Positions 34,164 through 35,528 of a DNA stretch of 35,528 nucleotides are shown piece after piece. Below the pieces are notes generated by a model. That model was not told the origin of the DNA and made no database searches. It saw nothing but the letters and a program-made list of their open reading frames with translations. Position 1 is the stretch's first letter. The number at the start of each line of letters is the position of its first letter. Where the stretch lies: assembly GCA_020348305.1 (NCBI GenBank), contig CP070746.1, positions 2,461,380 through 2,496,907 on the forward strand. Reading direction: 5' to 3'. The stretch comes from Desulfobacterales bacterium. Lineage in GTDB: Bacteria > Desulfobacterota > Desulfobacteria > Desulfobacterales > JAHEIW01. Both the position numbers and the translations under genes were made by a program.

Positions 34164-35528
34164 ATGTCGCAAATCAACAAAATCGGCGTAATCGGTGCGG
34201 GAAATATGGGGAGCGGTATTGCTCAGAAAATCGCCCAGGAAGGTCTGAACGTGGTTATGGTGGACCTGAAGGACGAATATGTTGAGCGCGGCCTTGGAAA
34301 TATCAAACAAACGCTGGCGCAAGGCGCTGAACGAAAAATATTCAAACCCGAAGAGATAAATGATATCCTCTCGCGCGTTACCGGAACTTCCGACTTTCAG
34401 GCGGTTGCCGACGCTGATCTCGTCATCGAAGCTGTTTTCGAAGACAAAAAGGTAAAATCCGACCTGTTTAAAAACCTGGATCAAATCTGTTCGCAAAAGA
34501 CCATTCTGGCGACCAATACATCGAGTTTCTATGTTCGCGACTTTGCAGCGCAAACCTCACGTCCCGACCGGTTTATCGGCCTGCATTATTTTTACCACCC
34601 GGCTAAAAATCGTCTTTTAGAAGTGATTCCCCACGACGGAACCAGCCCGGAAACTTTGCAAAAATCGCTTGTGGCGGCGAAACTCCACGGCAAAACCGCT
34701 ATTGTGGTAAAGGATGCTCCCGGCTTTGCCGTCAACCGTTTTTTTGTTCCATTTCTCAACGAAGCCGCCAGAATGTTTGAAGAAAAAATGGCCGACATCC
34801 CCACGATTGAGCAGGCGGCCAAGCAGGCGTTTGAAATCGGTATGGGGCCTTTCGAACTGATGAATGTCACCGGAATTCCCATTGCGGTTCACGCTTCTGC
34901 AACGCTTGCCAATGAGCTCGGGCCATTTTATGACACGGCAGATATCCTAAAAGCGCAGATGGAAAAAAATGAAAACTGGAACTTAGCAGGAGACGTTGAC
35001 GAATCCAGGATTCCGGAGGTCATTGAACGATTTTACGGTATCTGCTTAGGAGTGGCCGCTGCCCTGGTGGATGAGGGGGTGGCCTCCATGGAAGACACTG
35101 ACCGCGGTGCAAAAATCGGTTTACGTTGGATCATGGGACCATTTGAAATGATGAACCGAATCGGTGTCGACAAAACCTATGCAGCGGTAGAAGCCATCAC
35201 GAAAAAATATCCCGACTTCAAAATGCCACAGGTTCTGACCGAACACAAAGAACTCGGCAAACCGTTTGAATTCAATTTTGTCGATTTAGAAATCAAAGAC
35301 GACATCGCCACCATTACACTCAATCGCCCAGAGGCTATGAATGCGTTAAATGAAACCGTTATCTTCCAGCTGGATAAGCGATTTTCGGAAGCTGAAAAAA
35401 ACCCTGATGTAAAAGCTGTGGTTTTCCAGGGCGCGGGTAAGGCCTTTGTCGCCGGTGCTGATATCCGGTATTTCATCAATAAAATTAAAGCCGACCGGAT
35501 CCAGGATATCATCGACTTTACGCGCAAA
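34164..35528 (+). CDS. 3-hydroxyacyl-CoA dehydrogenase / enoyl-CoA hydratase fusion (partial)
   Basis: The frame runs from ATG 34164 to the window end (455 codons) without a stop. Residues 1-180 are the NAD domain (IGVIGAGNMGSGIAQ, then VIEAVFEDKKVK and TNTSS) with the active-site segment HYFYHPAKNRLLEV. The helical HAD domain follows (VVKDAPGFAVNRFF) and is repeated in half form (RGAKIGLRWIMGPFEMMNRIG). From about residue 371 a crotonase domain begins (FVDLEIKDDIATITLNRPEA, then GAGKAFVAGADIRYF), still incomplete at the edge. The order HAD-ECH is the reverse of E. coli FadB and is known from archaeal and some anaerobic bacterial proteins. AAAGGAA precedes the start, 10 bases after the hydratase stop, so the genes are co-transcribed. 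Confidence 0.9.
   Translation, partial: MSQINKIGVIGAGNMGSGIAQKIAQEGLNVVMVDLKDEYVERGLGNIKQTLAQGAERKIFKPEEINDILSRVTGTSDFQAVADADLVIEAVFEDKKVKSDLFKNLDQICSQKTILATNTSSFYVRDFAAQTSRPDRFIGLHYFYHPAKNRLLEVIPHDGTSPETLQKSLVAAKLHGKTAIVVKDAPGFAVNRFFVPFLNEAARMFEEKMADIPTIEQAAKQAFEIGMGPFELMNVTGIPIAVHASATLANELGPFYDTADILKAQMEKNENWNLAGDVDESRIPEVIERFYGICLGVAAALVDEGVASMEDTDRGAKIGLRWIMGPFEMMNRIGVDKTYAAVEAITKKYPDFKMPQVLTEHKELGKPFEFNFVDLEIKDDIATITLNRPEAMNALNETVIFQLDKRFSEAEKNPDVKAVVFQGAGKAFVAGADIRYFINKIKADRIQDIIDFTRK

Overview
The window looks like chromosomal DNA from a strict anaerobe, most likely a Desulfobacterota (Desulfobacterales-like) sulfate reducer or syntroph. This rests on gene content and not on a marker gene: two HdrA-type flavoproteins, an HdrA-MvhD fusion, an HdrC-GltD fusion, small 2[4Fe-4S] ferredoxins, a FadH-type Fe-S/flavin enoyl reductase, MeaB, and a beta-oxidation operon with a thiolase/DUF35 pair. 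No rRNA, tRNA, CRISPR array, transposase or integrase was seen.

Layout. (1) 22-816: a SpoIIE-type phosphatase gene split by one in-frame TGA; upstream of it lies a strongly folded region that resembles an integron attC site. (2) 1228-12700, all minus strand: a redox locus. In transcription order it holds a TetR regulator, a FadH-like reductase, an ATC-hydrolase-like protein, a ferredoxin, a VOC protein, a class I aminotransferase, a second ferredoxin, HdrA, HdrA-MvhD and HdrC-GltD. It has no HdrB, hydrogenase, Flx or Nuo subunits, so it looks like a non-standard flavin-based electron-transfer module tied to an enoyl-type substrate. (3) 12701-13888: an AT-rich stretch carrying a lone prepilin-like gene and a 27-bp palindrome. 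(4) 13889-26756: a D-Ala-D-Ala dipeptidase on the plus strand faces a minus-strand locus with a 2-hydroxyacyl-CoA-lyase-like ThDP enzyme, a choline-kinase-family protein, an M20 hydrolase, a five-gene dipeptide ABC transporter, an M55 D-aminopeptidase and a threonine/serine dehydratase. This reads as uptake and breakdown of peptides, probably with D-amino acids. (5) 26934-30545, minus: an OmpA-type lipoprotein, MeaB, a class IV aminotransferase and an AcuA-like acetyltransferase. (6) 30784-35528, plus: an SDR, SCP2-type thiolase, DUF35 Zn-ribbon protein, enoyl-CoA hydratase, and an HAD-ECH fusion cut by the window edge. Together they make a CoA-thioester beta-oxidation operon behind a good sigma-70-like promoter.

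The intergenic spacers carry several short repeat families: REP-like hairpins, AACACGA-type hairpins, and a TTAGATGGG repeat after both ferredoxin genes. One G/A-rich repeat has become coding sequence inside the HdrC-GltD protein as two 17-residue units.

The best candidate for an undescribed system is the redox locus (region 2). Second is the combined peptide/2-hydroxyacyl locus (region 4).
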